A DNA stretch of 64,000 nucleotides, taken from NCBI GenBank assembly GCA_947623455.1, contig OX392543.1, positions 16,242,757-16,306,756 on the forward strand, written 5' to 3'. Source of the stretch: Mimachlamys varia (lineage: Eukaryota; Mollusca; Bivalvia; Pectinida; Pectinidae). The position numbers and the translations under genes were made by a program. Positions 11,513-21,395 of this stretch are shown in pieces. The notes below the pieces were generated by a model. It saw nothing but the letters and a program-made list of their open reading frames with translations. It was not told the origin of the DNA and made no database searches. Positions within the stretch are counted from its first letter, which is position 1, and every line of letters begins with the position of its first letter.

Positions 11513-11546
11513 GGTGGTGGTGGTGGGGGGGGGGGGGGGGGGGGGC
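11513..11546. repeat. GGT/poly-G simple repeat
   Basis: GGTGGTGG followed by a run of about 22 G. It creates a proline-rich frame on the other strand that is not a gene. Confidence 0.8.
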
Positions 11547-11843
11547 AGTCTACTCAGTGATAGGTGGATGGTCTTGGAGCTGCAAAGTGAGTTAGTAATA
11601 ATAACACTAGAAGTCCTCAACATGTGTTTTTTCAGCGTGTTGTGTAACACTTTGTAAACATATTTTCTAGACAAACCTCGTACAGACACCATCTGTTGAT
11701 TTGTCTGGAGTCGGGACCAGATTTCTGGATAATTACATAATACACAAACGATCATATTACAGGAAAACCTTTAGTCATTGTCTGAAAGGTTTCAAACTCT
11801 CTAGATACCTTATAACACCTTTGTATCGGGAAAGGGCGACAAA
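11547..11843. other. no gene seen
   Basis: Downstream of the receptor exon on its strand, so presumably intronic. No TM7-like coding sequence seen. Confidence 0.4.
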
Positions 11844-11912
11844 CGGGAACCGTCGGCACTTTCCGCTAACTATGTATAACTCGTGAACGGAAAATACCGA
11901 CAGTTCGCGATT
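11844..11912. mobile_element. short foldback element, CGGGAACCGTCGG ends
   Basis: CGGGAACCGTCGGCACTTTCCG on the left; CGGAAAATACCGACAGTTCGCG on the right. The same ends occur, better preserved, at 61944..62019 and at the start of 33011..33406. Lies in the presumed receptor intron. Confidence 0.6.
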
Positions 11913-12118
11913 CGATATGTGAAGCATTACGCTTTAAGATGTAATAAAAAAAACACAACCAACCAACCAAACCAAAAAATATATAAATAATATAGAGGTC
12001 TAAATGGTTTTCGCTACCTGACTTATTATTCAATCTTGGAAATCTAAAGAATACTTTTAAGATCTTTGAAGAAATAGCAAGACACATATTATTATAGCAA
12101 AACAAATCGGGAATCTAT

Positions 12119-12124
12119 ACTTAC
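12119..12124 (-). other. splice donor GTAAGT of the receptor exon
   Basis: On the minus strand the coding sequence ends ...TTCACTA and is followed at once by GTAAGTAT. Splitting after the first base of a codon makes it a phase-1 intron. The position, just past TM6, is where vertebrate vasopressin/oxytocin receptor genes carry their conserved intron (established knowledge). Reading through gives only about 28 more residues that lack the NPxxY of TM7. Confidence 0.85.
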
Positions 12125-13100
12125 TAGTGAAAGGTGCGTGCGGGTCGAACGCAGCCCACAGCTGAGCGAAGTGGAATGGCGAGCTACATACAAAGAAACA
12201 AAACACCACTGTCAGTGTCAGTCGCACTGTGCGCACCTTTGCACGCGGTATAGCGCCTCTGGGCTGTCCGTGGCGACTACTGCCTTCAGAGTGACCTCCC
12301 TTTCTGTACTGATAACTTCCGTGTGGATTGTCTCCCCTTCCGATTTGATCACTTCTCTGATTAGTTGTAGCTTTCTCCGACATATCAGTATGATTCCAAT
12401 GAGCTTTAGTGCTTGTCACAACTTGTTCCCCGACCTTGCCTCGTTTCCAGACGGAATAGCACATCCGCCCATAGCAAAACGTTAAGATTATAATTGGTAT
12501 GACGTACACGGTCACAGAATTAAATGTAATGTAAAGCTCCAAAGTCCACGACGGGTTAAACGTGGCCCAACAGTCGAACACTTCCGGTTTCCGCTCCATG
12601 TAGGAAAATATGTAAATTTGTGGAAGACTAAGAATCAGTGATATAACCCAAGCAACAGCTACCATGTAGTGGACTGTCCGAGATGACCACTGGTGAGAGA
12701 CCAGAGGACGACAAATGGCGAAGTACCGGTCAATGGCGGTCATCACAAGCACGTATGCCGAGGCATACACAACCACGAGCTGGAAATATTTCACGAAGCG
12801 ACATATGACGTCATTTCCGTAAAAGACATACGTCACATCCCAGATGAGTTGGGGAAGTACGTTGAAGAACGCGACGGAAAGGTCAGCTGCACTGAGATGT
12901 AACATTAGTAGATGCATTCGTGTGAGTCTGCGCCTGCGCAGAAGAAACACTAGAAAAACAGTCGAGTTCCCAAACACTGCCAAAATGAATATTGCGGACG
13001 ACACTCCTATTTCTGCTTGGGCTAATTCCTCATTCCTTTCATTAATTTGAATGGTTTTGTTGTCGTTGCCAAGCAACACTGAATGAGAAGTATTTTCCAT
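12125..13100 (-). CDS. vasopressin/oxytocin (conopressin)-type GPCR, first coding exon
   Basis: A cell-surface receptor for a small cyclic nonapeptide of the vasopressin/oxytocin/conopressin group, coupling to G proteins. 325 residues are encoded before the donor. What is seen: N-glycosylation sites at N3 and N14; TM1 with GN (44-45); TM2 with AADLS (D73); the family signature LPQLIWDVTYVFYG (82-95); C100, paired with C177 in the FDCWATF motif of loop 2; DRY at 124-126 followed by FAICRPL; W151 in TM4; P202 in TM5; a long basic third loop (about 217-290) rich in His, Ser and Gly; TM6 ending FAQLWAAFDP. The sequence 304-308 is VCSSP, so the usual tryptophan of CWxP is serine. Start: the ATG at 13100 has A at -3 and G at +4 and follows an in-frame TGA at 13124. 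TM7 and the tail must lie on another exon. The neuropeptide S/CCAP receptors are a less likely alternative because loops 1 and 2 match vasopressin/oxytocin receptors better. Confidence 0.9.
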
Positions 13101-13101
13101 T

Positions 13102-13125
13102 TTATAGAATATTTTCAATTTTCAT
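13102..13125 (-). other. 7-codon upstream ORF abutting the receptor start
   Basis: ATG AAA ATT GAA AAT ATT CTA TAA ends one base before the receptor ATG. If it is in the transcript it could limit translation or force reinitiation. A possible acceptor (TGTACACAG) lies directly upstream of it, so whether it is in the mRNA depends on the unseen 5' exon. Confidence 0.4.
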
Positions 13126-13771
13126 GCTGTGTACACTTTTTTTAACATATATATAATACTTGCATCTTCTCTCAAAGACATAATCATCTCTGACTAGCCA
13201 TTATCAATTCCAAAATCGATGACTTACTAAATTTGGATTTATGTTAACTCAAAGCAGAGATTTAAACGATAGATATGTCCTTGGAGGTTGCAAAGTAAAC
13301 GTCTGAACTGTAAGAAAGCTTCCAAGAACGTAAACACCACATTGGACATGTAATGATCTGTTTGCGCACGCCCAGTAAATCATTTCCGTTGCCGAGATTT
13401 AATGGGCGGTTATCTCGGCGTATTTTTGATACATTGGAACTCTCCGTCTTCTAGGCACCTCCATTTTCTCTGAAATGGAAATAGGAAATTAGACCAAGTA
13501 TACTTAATATATATCTGTCGCGTTAATGGAAGCTGTTGGTGGATTTATGAGGAACAGTCAAATTACTAAAGATAATTGATAATTTGGATGGTTGCTACGA
13601 CGGATGAAAATATCTCCCCGTACTTTACCGGGACATACTTTCTTACCACCAAGTGTACCAAGGACTGGCTCGTTTCGTTTCCCATCGATCCTTCAATTTA
13701 TACATTAATGAGAAACGATGCTTATTTTATTGCTATTTGTGGAGTCATGAAGGGTTTTCATGTGTATGCAG
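13126..13771. other. upstream of receptor; no exon recognised
   Basis: Would hold the receptor promoter or a 5' intron. I see no clear TATA-initiator arrangement. Confidence 0.4.
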
Positions 13772-13880
13772 GTTGATTTGGTTTGATCTTTATGAGGCTT
13801 AACGTCCTGTTAACAGCTAAAGTTAAATTAAGGACGAGGCCCCATGTTTGTAATGCATGAGAGTATATGTGTTTGAGGTG
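13772..13880 (-). mobile_element. SINE tail fragment
   Basis: 'AACGTCCTGTTAACAGC' then 'TTAAGGACGAGGCC' and 'GAGAGTATATGTGTTTGAGG' resemble the shared 3' tail and adjoining body of the SINE type at 58488. The tRNA head is missing (truncated copy). Confidence 0.5.
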
Positions 13881-14331
13881 GTATGTTGGTGTATTTTGAG
13901 TCTTTCGTTGTCATTGCCAAGGAACGTTACTCAGCGTCCGTTTGGGCACGCTATACAAGTAACGGCTTAGCGGGTTGTAGCGAGTTGGTTTTTGAACCAC
14001 AGGGGCTTAGAAGATCTTACATCAGCGAGATGTCTAATGATATATCCAATGGACGTTGCTAATTACCGTACAAATACAGATACAGATTTATTAGTCCTTA
14101 GCTAAGACTTACGCAGTGATTTTATACGTTTTCGGTAAACAAAACCCATTTCATAGACCTTATTCATGAGAAGGGTTTAAATGTGCCGCTTTCAAAAAGT
14201 CGTCCCCATTTTACTTCCTCGCATCAAAAATACTTTTCTAATTATTGTACAAAATATGCCTGGTACTTTTTTAAAAGATCATTCGTATATTAGCTTTCTA
14301 TGTGTACTCAAAATTTACTTTTAATCCTGTA
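13881..14331. other. no gene seen
   Basis: Nothing recognisable. Confidence 0.5.
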
Positions 14332-14400
14332 ACGTGCAGGCGGTCACCCATCCAACTACTGACCACGCTCACCGTTGCTTCACTAGCATGAACGGGTCCT
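14332..14400 (-). mobile_element. 5S rRNA-like fragment (5S-derived SINE or pseudogene)
   Basis: Read on the minus strand it contains GTGAAGCAACGGTGAGCG, GTCAGTAGTTGGATGGGTG and ACCGCCT, in the order and spacing of the second half of 5S rRNA including box C. Only about 65 bases match, so it is not a functional 5S gene. The next bases to the right (to about 14450) may be its upstream part. Confidence 0.5.
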
Positions 14401-14689
14401 CGGGTTATACCGCATGACTGAAAAAGCTAGCTTGCCAGTTAGGCAGTATTTCCCCCTCATATATCTAGCTGGACATTACAATCTAAAGGCGTTATCTTCG
14501 TTACTTTCAAAAACTTTACTTTCAAACTTGTTGCTGTCAAAGAGGCTATTATCATTAAGCCTGACGTCAGTCAAATGCCGAAGAGTCAAGGTTTCAGAGA
14601 TGTAACTTATTCTTCTAAATAGTCGCGGTCATAGGGGCCGGATCCATTACGGTAATAGGTGTGGTACAAATAATAATATTTACACTTTT
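14401..14689. other. no gene seen
   Basis: Unremarkable. Confidence 0.5.
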
Positions 14690-15344
14690 TTCTTCTTGTG
14701 CTTAGTAAACTATGACTGCGAATATATTAGCGTATACGCAGTGAAAAAAGGCTCGGTGGATTGATATTTGTTCAAATATGGCGTCGTTCACGCTTCAGAA
14801 AAATAAGTATTCGCTGTCGGCCATTATTTGATTCCTACAAGATTTTGAAACATGGAACATATATGGAATCAATTTCCCGTGATTAAACAATAAATAGTTT
14901 CTAGCAAACTTTTGATTCGTAATGATGCGCATTCGAAACTCTTTGACGGTAACGCAAACATGGCGGCGCCCTGCAGTTGTGACGTCTGACGTCAGACCGC
15001 GTCACAACCAGATCACTGTGTCAATGCGTGTACATAACGACCGTTATAAATAAAGAAATAATTTCGACATGCTGGAAATATTATTTAATACCATATTTAC
15101 ATATGATGCTATGAAGAAAAATGGTGTTGATCACTGTGTATTTTCTAAATTTACCAATATATTGATGAAATCCAATGGGACTATATTATCTTAGCAACCA
15201 CGGCCATCGTAGTTACCATCTTAGCAACCCGCTTCGAATGTTTTTTTCTTCGTAAAGCACTTGAAAATTAATAATGGTGTAAATATAAGGATTGTACCTC
15301 ATTTTGACTGCGTATACGCAGTCAAAATGAGGTACAATCCTTAT
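14690..15344. mobile_element. 650-bp dispersed element ending in a perfect palindrome, copy 1
   Basis: The left part (GACTGCGAATATATTAGCG, then GGCTCGG-GGAT) and the right part (ACCATCTTAGCAACCCGCTTC and the terminal palindrome) recur at 30085..30725, and the right part recurs inverted at 55600..55800. About 110 bases at 14950-15060 (with TGACGTCTGACGTCA) are absent from the second copy. No reading frame. Confidence 0.7.
15285..15344. repeat. 60-bp perfect palindrome
   Basis: Centre GACTGCGTATACGCAGTC with arms AAGGATTGTACCTCATTTT and its complement. As RNA or single-stranded DNA it would form one long hairpin. It marks the right end of the element at 14690. Confidence 0.85.
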
Positions 15345-15454
15345 TTAAGTTTTCATTTTATAACGTTAAAATGAACCCATTCCCTGGCCCCGTGCTAGTG
15401 ACGACAAGAAATAATCAATAAGGCGCCAAACAAAACATGGTACAGGAACAGACA
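15345..15454. other. no gene seen
   Basis: Short spacer. Confidence 0.4.
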
Positions 15455-15645
15455 AGGAAACCCATTTCACCCTTGAGCGTTCTTACAAAATATCTCGAGT
15501 ATTCTTATTAATTCTTGTGTTCGACCGATCAAAGCCAGGTACAGACGGCAGACGGGGAGACTCATTTCATCCTCGAGTGTTCCCACTCTACAAAGACCTC
15601 AAGTGTTCTTATTAATTCTTGTTTTTTCCTTCTCCGATCGCCGAA
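15455..15645. repeat. two diverged tandem units of about 95 bp
   Basis: 'CCATTTCACCCTTGAGCGTTC' then 'ATTCTTATTAATTCTTGTG' recurs as 'TCATTTCATCCTCGAGTGTTC' then 'GTTCTTATTAATTCTTGTT'. Confidence 0.6.
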
Positions 15646-15929
15646 TTATCCAATAATGATATGGAATAGAGTGGGTGGTGTATTAAAATCGATGACTTGC
15701 AGCATGCTTCCGTTACTAGCATTATCCCTTGTCAGTGGACCGTGAGGTTTAAGAGATTTACGGTCATCATCGGAATATGCTCGGGGACTTTTTTGTCTAG
15801 CACGAAATGAGACTTTTTTTCCTTTCCTCATTTTGCTGTTTGACCTTGACTTTGACTTTGACATAGTTATTGTCAAAATAGGTACAAAGGATTTGGCACA
15901 AGATATTACAGCTTATGAAGCTATCTCAT
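15646..15929. other. no gene seen
   Basis: Overlapping short frames on both strands; no support. Confidence 0.4.
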
Positions 15930-16065
15930 ATCAACAAACAATATTTACACAAGTGATGACATAGACATTTACAAATTCTACAAAGTCAAATTTAAATAAT
16001 TATGCAAATGGAGATATATAGAAATAAATTGCATGTTTAAATTTTTTTACTGGATTTGATGAAGG
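15930..16065. repeat. dispersed repeat shared with 11020..11168
   Basis: Same sequence as 11020..11168 on the same strand. It overlaps the stop codon of the minus-strand frame ending at 16037. Confidence 0.55.
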
Positions 16066-16390
16066 CCTCCACATGTTCAAATAAATAACTATTTACATCC
16101 AAAGCCAAGTCTTCATTACCAAAAAGTAACAAGCTAATTTGTTTAATCAAGTAATGTAATGCTTGAACCATTTCTGAACGGGCAGCGGAAAACACTGACA
16201 TACAAAACAGAAATGGTATGCATTGTCGCAATTGCTGTCTTTGAATGATGTATTCTTGTTTTGAACGGAAGCAGGCATGATGACGGCGCCACATGTGGAG
16301 TATTGAAACAAAACAGTCGCCGATTTTATATGTTCTTTGTTGGAGAAAAGAATGTTTACTATTTTGTAGGATCTTACATTTTACACCTTA
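16037..16390 (-). pseudogene. unrecognised coding-like 3' exon or retrocopy
   Basis: An open minus-strand frame of about 118 codons runs from 16390 to a TAA at 16037. The part from about 16330 on looks protein-like: alternating hydrophobic and charged residues such as KIGDCFVSILHMWRR, RSEMVQALHYLIKQ and FGNEDLALDVNSYLFEHVEAF, which suggests an alpha-helical protein. A possible acceptor (TTTTCTCCAACAAAG) precedes the first of these. I cannot name the family. The last codons and downstream sequence also occur at 11020..11168, which points to a multi-copy gene or a retrocopied 3' end. It may be a real terminal exon. Confidence 0.3.
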
Positions 16391-17019
16391 TGTGTAGACG
16401 ATGATGTTAATAATTTCACATCCTGTAAATATATTTATTTGGCGCAGTGAAATTTTAGCGCATTTTCAAATTTAAACCGAGAAGCACAATGAAATATTGG
16501 AACCCTCAAAATATCTGCTGTAGAAAGTAATATGCAGAAACTATAATTTGCGCATTGATGATTTAGCGGAATTCTCTCAGAGTGACAATCGCTAAAATAA
16601 GATTATCGTTAAAATATGTACGATAATAGAGTTGTAGAAAATGGTAAACTTACCGGGTCAAGGCATTAAATATACATGTAATTATGTAATGTGTTTTCTG
16701 GGTAGCTAGCGATGGTAAATAATTACCGATTTTACGATTGTCTCTTATTGTACAACTATGTTTATTATGGACATTTGATGAGGTGGATATGGGGTTATAT
16801 AAACATGATAAGGATATATTAACAGAGACGAAAGTCGAGGTCAGTAAAACTCCACATGTCCATATAACCATTATGCGGTTTTATGAAAAGATAGATAAAA
16901 TACAATTACAAATTGTTATGAAATCTTTAGCAGAAAAGTTGTTTATTTGTGAGAGGGCCTTGTTACGTCACATTTGAAATTACGTCATAAAGAAAATGGT
17001 AAAATGCTAGTTAATATAA
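16391..17019. other. no gene seen
   Basis: AT-rich. Overlapping frames at 16650-16980 lack any recognisable feature. Confidence 0.45.
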
Positions 17020-17247
17020 ACTTTATGTATTTTACAACAATTAACAAACAAGTTATCAAACTTAAATGTATCACTCTTGTTGGCTTGGATGTTAACACGC
17101 GAGGGGTCTGATAGTGGGAGGAGACCGGAGTACCGGGAGAAAAACTCGGGCAGGTGACCTCATACCTTTTCACGTCCAGTCGGGAAATATAATTCTGGCC
17201 GCGTTTATGAAATGAAAGTGCGCTATACACTGCACCACCCGACCACC
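17020..17247 (-). mobile_element. Meta-domain SINE, complete-looking copy
   Basis: On the minus strand: head GGTGGTCGGGTGGTGCAGTG (A-box), degraded B-box region, then GAGTTTTTCTCCCGGTACTC and CGGTCTCCTCC, which is the core I recognise as the Meta domain, then an AT-rich tail. Four plus-strand fragments (23545, 26205, 30791, 43900) share the head type. Confidence 0.7.
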
Positions 17248-18708
17248 TATGCTAGTTCTAACATACACCAGAAAGTCTGAGTTGATCTTCACGTGACTAT
17301 TAATCAATCATTTATTGGGTGTAGAAATACGTTACGTCATCTAATAAATACATCACCATCTCATAAAAACTGCATCACCTTATATAATTAACCAATAGAA
17401 CTATACCGTTGTATCTCAGAGAAGATAAATTAGTTCCACCGGAAGCTTTTAGAATCAGTCACGTAAGAGGTGCAACGGTCATCTAGATTGAGAAAAAAAC
17501 AAAATTATCTCCGCCCAACCCTTCGCCACTGACAAACAGATGTATTACCACTCTTGATTACGACGTAAAATCGCAATAACACGGTTCGGTGCACGCCTCT
17601 GTGTAAATAGGCGTTATGGTTTGAAAGCAATCGTTATCTAGAATCATTTCCGGTTGTTGACGATGGGTTAGAACGCTGAGAATGTCTGACGACAATTTTC
17701 CCCCGCGGAAACTCATCCGTTTTGTGACAGTGCTGTACGTAATGCTTGATAATAAATATTAATGTAACTGGTTTTCCGACAGTTGTTTTGTTTTTTTTAT
17801 AAGACCCTACCTACCCTTTCCCTTTATTCTTTTGACATTTGAAAACAAGTTAAAGAAATATTTGAATAATTCAAAAGATAATCGATAACTGTAAAAATAT
17901 TATTATGTTCCGAATGAAACATTAATTGTAAATTTCACTTAAAGCGATTCGTTATTGTTCTTTTTATGAAAACAAGTGAATACAACACATTTTGTGTTAA
18001 CCTATAAAATTCATTTGATCGAAAACTTGTTTCTTGATAAAATCTGTAATTTCGACACAAACATAAACATTAACCTCAATTACCGGTAAAAATAACAAAT
18101 GACCAAATTTTTATGAGATGATTATATTCATCCGGTAATTCTGGGTTTATGATCTAAAACGAAAACTCAGGAGTGACGCGGATGTACTTTACGGAATAAG
18201 GAAGTACTTCCGCCCACATAAAATAGTGCGTAGACATTCCTACGCGTTCATTTCCGATCGATTCCAGCAACAGTGGAGTATGTGCTGTTACGTGCAATAC
18301 GGAGCCAAACTCGTCACTTTTATATGTATCTGGTGTATCTCATGGCTACGATAAATCTGGAAGGATTTGTCGCATCTGCAAAATGTACATTAGGTATTAT
18401 CTACATCCATTTTTCTTGGCTTCAGAGAGGATCAAATGACCTCGAATCTATGTGTCACATTCTACATGTACGGTACAAAACTGGAACATTTCTTGAGACA
18501 TAAATCCCGGCTTAGCCTTAATCTTGTGTACGCTGTTGCGTCATAGGTAATGCTTCAGTAGCTTTGCTCTATATTATGAGGTCAATTCGCCACTTGTATT
18601 ATGTCTACGTTTGAAAGAAAAGGAATTAGAATATTTTGTCACACATGAGATGTCTTTTTGAATTGGTGAATTTCTATTAGCCGTTCTTGTATAAATGTAT
18701 TTCCGTTC
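17248..18708. other. no gene seen
   Basis: About 1.4 kb with no coding frame, repeat or RNA that I can support. Confidence 0.5.
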
Positions 18709-18743
<35 letters not shown>

Positions 18744-18747
18744 GTCG

Positions 18748-18778
<31 letters not shown>

Positions 18779-18832
18779 TATCATCATCATCCCACCGCCA
18801 CTATCATCATCATCATCATCATCATCATCAGT
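18709..18832. repeat. compound trinucleotide microsatellite
   Basis: (CAT)n, then (CGT)n, then CATCGTCGT, then (ATC)n over about 120 bp. The His/Arg and Asp/Met runs it would encode are not evidence of a gene. Confidence 0.95.
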
Positions 18833-19251
18833 TTGGAAATCTTTGTAGCATTCTTGCAGATCAAACAACGCATAATCTTAGTTTCAAAAATTACGTCTTA
18901 ACCTTGCTATTCTTGCGAAGTGTCTTGTTGACATGTAAATTAATCATTCTTGCTTTTCGGTGTTGTTTTAAATTTGTAACCATGCTTTAAATAAAGCCAC
19001 TTTTTCTTTGTGTTCTTTTGAATATCAACGATAACTGTATCTGAATAGCCTCAAACTACGATATAGAATATACCCACGAATATTTGATGTTATACAGTGT
19101 CATCGCAGTCACAGTTTAAATCAGCCTGTGGCAGAGGATAGTGTTAAAAAACTTTAAAGAATTTTAGAGAAACTTGTCAAAAATTGTTTTAAAAGGAACA
19201 CGGCTTTATCGTTTTGCAATGCTAGTTTAATTGCGAAATCTACACTAGAAC
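18833..19251. other. no gene seen
   Basis: Unremarkable. Confidence 0.5.
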
Positions 19252-19495
19252 TCGTATTCATGAAACCGTTCTCATGCTCAAGCATGGCTTTTGTGCTCAA
19301 CCTAACTTTCTTGTAAAGTTTTAAAGTCATGCCAAATAGCCCAAAAGTTAAATGAAAATAAAATTCGCCTTCACCTCAAAGCTGTTACAAATCATTGAAG
19401 ATGATTTTATTATTTACTATATCACGAACAAAGAAATCACGATTGAGCACAAAACCCATGCTTGAGTATTAGAACGGTTTCGTGAATACGGGTCC
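19252..19495. mobile_element. foldback MITE, copy 2 of the 9281 family
   Basis: CGTATTCATGAAACCGTTCT at the left, AGAACGGTTTCGTGAATACG at the right. Arms diverged more than in 9281..9545. Confidence 0.75.
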
Positions 19496-20856
19496 AGGTT
19501 CACTGAAGCGGAACAAACTCAAAGGGTCTGATATTTTCTTGCCTAAAGTGTCGGAGTTTTAGTACTCAAATGGGGATTAGATCCATTTTCATTACCCTTT
19601 CGATACCCCCTCCCCAAACTCTTAATCAATTGAGAGGACATGCTTGTCGAAAACGGATTTTAACCCCCTAAGAGAGGGAGATGGCTTAATATAAGAGTTA
19701 ACTCTGGTTGCCAAATCTCATTATATTAAAATGTTTTAATATATTAAATCTTGTAATGTACATAATTCTTAATAAAATACTGTTTAAACCAACCCCAAAA
19801 AGTGCAAAAAAAAAAAAAAATCCTACCCCCCCCCCAAACCCCCCCCCAACTGTTACACATTCATAGACCCATGTGGGAACACAAATCTATTTATGGCCTT
19901 TAAGAGTATTCAGCTCAGTAGTCTATGAGGATGTTACGAACAACTCCACTCAAAAGATCAAATGGAGCTGTTGGCAAAATTCCAATGTTTCTGAAACTGA
20001 AACACACCCTTTGCAGAAAGGAGAAATAAATGTCGAAAATTATAAATAAAATGTTATTTAAAACCACAAATAACTACAGAGGATGGAAGGAATCCGACTG
20101 TCGGAGAATTGTATTATTTCTGAAACGCTTCCTTTAAAAGAAAGAACAGACGAAAAAGTTGGAAATGTTAATTTCATTCTAAATCCGATATAAAACGTCA
20201 AATTTCAAATAGATGATTCATTGCACCGAAAATTAACGTTTGTCCGCTAAATTGTCTCAAACCCAAAATTTATCTCTGGATCGGAAGTCAAATTACAGCT
20301 GATTTCTGAAATAGGCTATAAAATTGGCAATGTTTACCAATAAAAATATAAATATGATCAGTTTTTCATGAGATGTTGTTTTATATTTCCGGGCTTCTAC
20401 ATTTAAATTCTCAGCTAAAATGCCCCAGGAATATTAAGTTTTCTGTTCTTATGCAAATGCTGTAATTTGCTTAAAATCTGTCAACCTCAACGATGCTCAA
20501 GGCGTAAGCTCCTCCAGAATAATCACGTGACCAGATATATCTTACCCATTTTCGCGAAGCTGAAATAAATGTGCCAATCAAATTGGTGCCACAGCCCTAC
20601 GGGTTGGGACTTATATTGGAACTCTCTGTAAAATTTTGCATCTTTGTGACAATATGATATCTGGAGATTTTTCCATCAAGTTGAAATATAAATTATCACC
20701 CCAGTATTTAAGGGGTAATGTTACAAAGGTTCGCGGCTGAGAGCGGAACAAACCCCATGGTCTGAATGTGATCCGCTTAATATATTGGTGTTAGTGTCGA
20801 ATGGACAGTCATAATTCTTGCCTATATAAAAACAACACCAGTATTTAGCATATCAG
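19496..20856. other. no gene; poly-A and C-rich runs at 19808-19850
   Basis: An A run, then C-rich runs. Two blocks with 'GCGGAACAAAC...GGTCTGA' (19509 and 20738) hint at an old repeat. Otherwise nothing. Confidence 0.45.
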
Positions 20857-21047
20857 GCCCTGGTTTCATCAACGTTCCTTAAATTAAGGAAATTTCTTAA
20901 CTTAAAAATCTCCATAGGAAAGCATTACAGAATTAAAGGGAAAATCCTTAGTTAAGGAACTTTCCTTAAATTCTGTAATGCTTTCCTATGGAGAATTTTA
21001 AGTTAAGGAGTTTCCTTAAGTTAAGGAACGTTGATGAAACCGGGGCC
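20857..21047. mobile_element. foldback MITE, best copy of the CGTTCCTTAA family
   Basis: GGCCCTGGTTTCATCAACGT on the left, ACGTTGATGAAACCGGGGCC on the right; arms then run CCTTAAATTAAGG..., GGAAAGCATTACAGAATT and complements, so most of the 190 bp can fold on itself. Relatives at 11240, 36057 and 47494. Confidence 0.8.
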
Positions 21048-21179
21048 AGATAATGTTTTATTTTTATATACTTGTTTCTTTTTTATTTTCCAAAATTTTT
21101 ACATAAATATACATTTACAACACATGCAGCTTGCAACTTTCCTCATCACTAGCAATTCATCATCATCAACAACAAGACA
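21048..21179. other. no gene seen
   Basis: AT-rich spacer. Confidence 0.4.
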
Positions 21180-21395
21180 CAAAGATGACGTAATTACACA
21201 CGTACATGCTGCAACTTTTAAATTTAGTGATAGATACAATATGCCAAAAAAATGAATTAAACTGAATCATACAGCTGTTTTGTCCTCCACGGACTCTTCA
21301 GTGATTCTAGGGGCCAAAAGGTGGGAATCCAAAATTTCGTAACTAATGTAGAAGTAGAAGGGTCAGGTGCGTAAAGCCCCTTTAACTCACCATCA
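21180..21395 (+). repeat. dispersed repeat, 'AATATGCCAAAAAAATGAATT' type
   Basis: From ACGTAATTACACACGT through 'GATACAATATGCC', 'CAGCTGTTTTGTCCTCC', 'GATTCTAGGGGCCAAAAGG' to 'GTAAAGCCCCTTTAA'. Same order at 45050, 47840 and, inverted, at 49826; short pieces at 46310 and 56270. Its ends were not defined. Confidence 0.65.

Noticed and set aside
11348..11755. 135-codon minus-strand frame with a proline run
   Set aside because: The prolines come from the poly-G/GGT tract at 11513-11546; the rest is MITE sequence.
12138..13050. Plus-strand frames opposite the receptor
   Set aside because: Shadows of the receptor exon with no independent evidence.
18677..18901. Asp- or His-rich open frames
   Set aside because: Direct translation of the CAT/CGT microsatellite.
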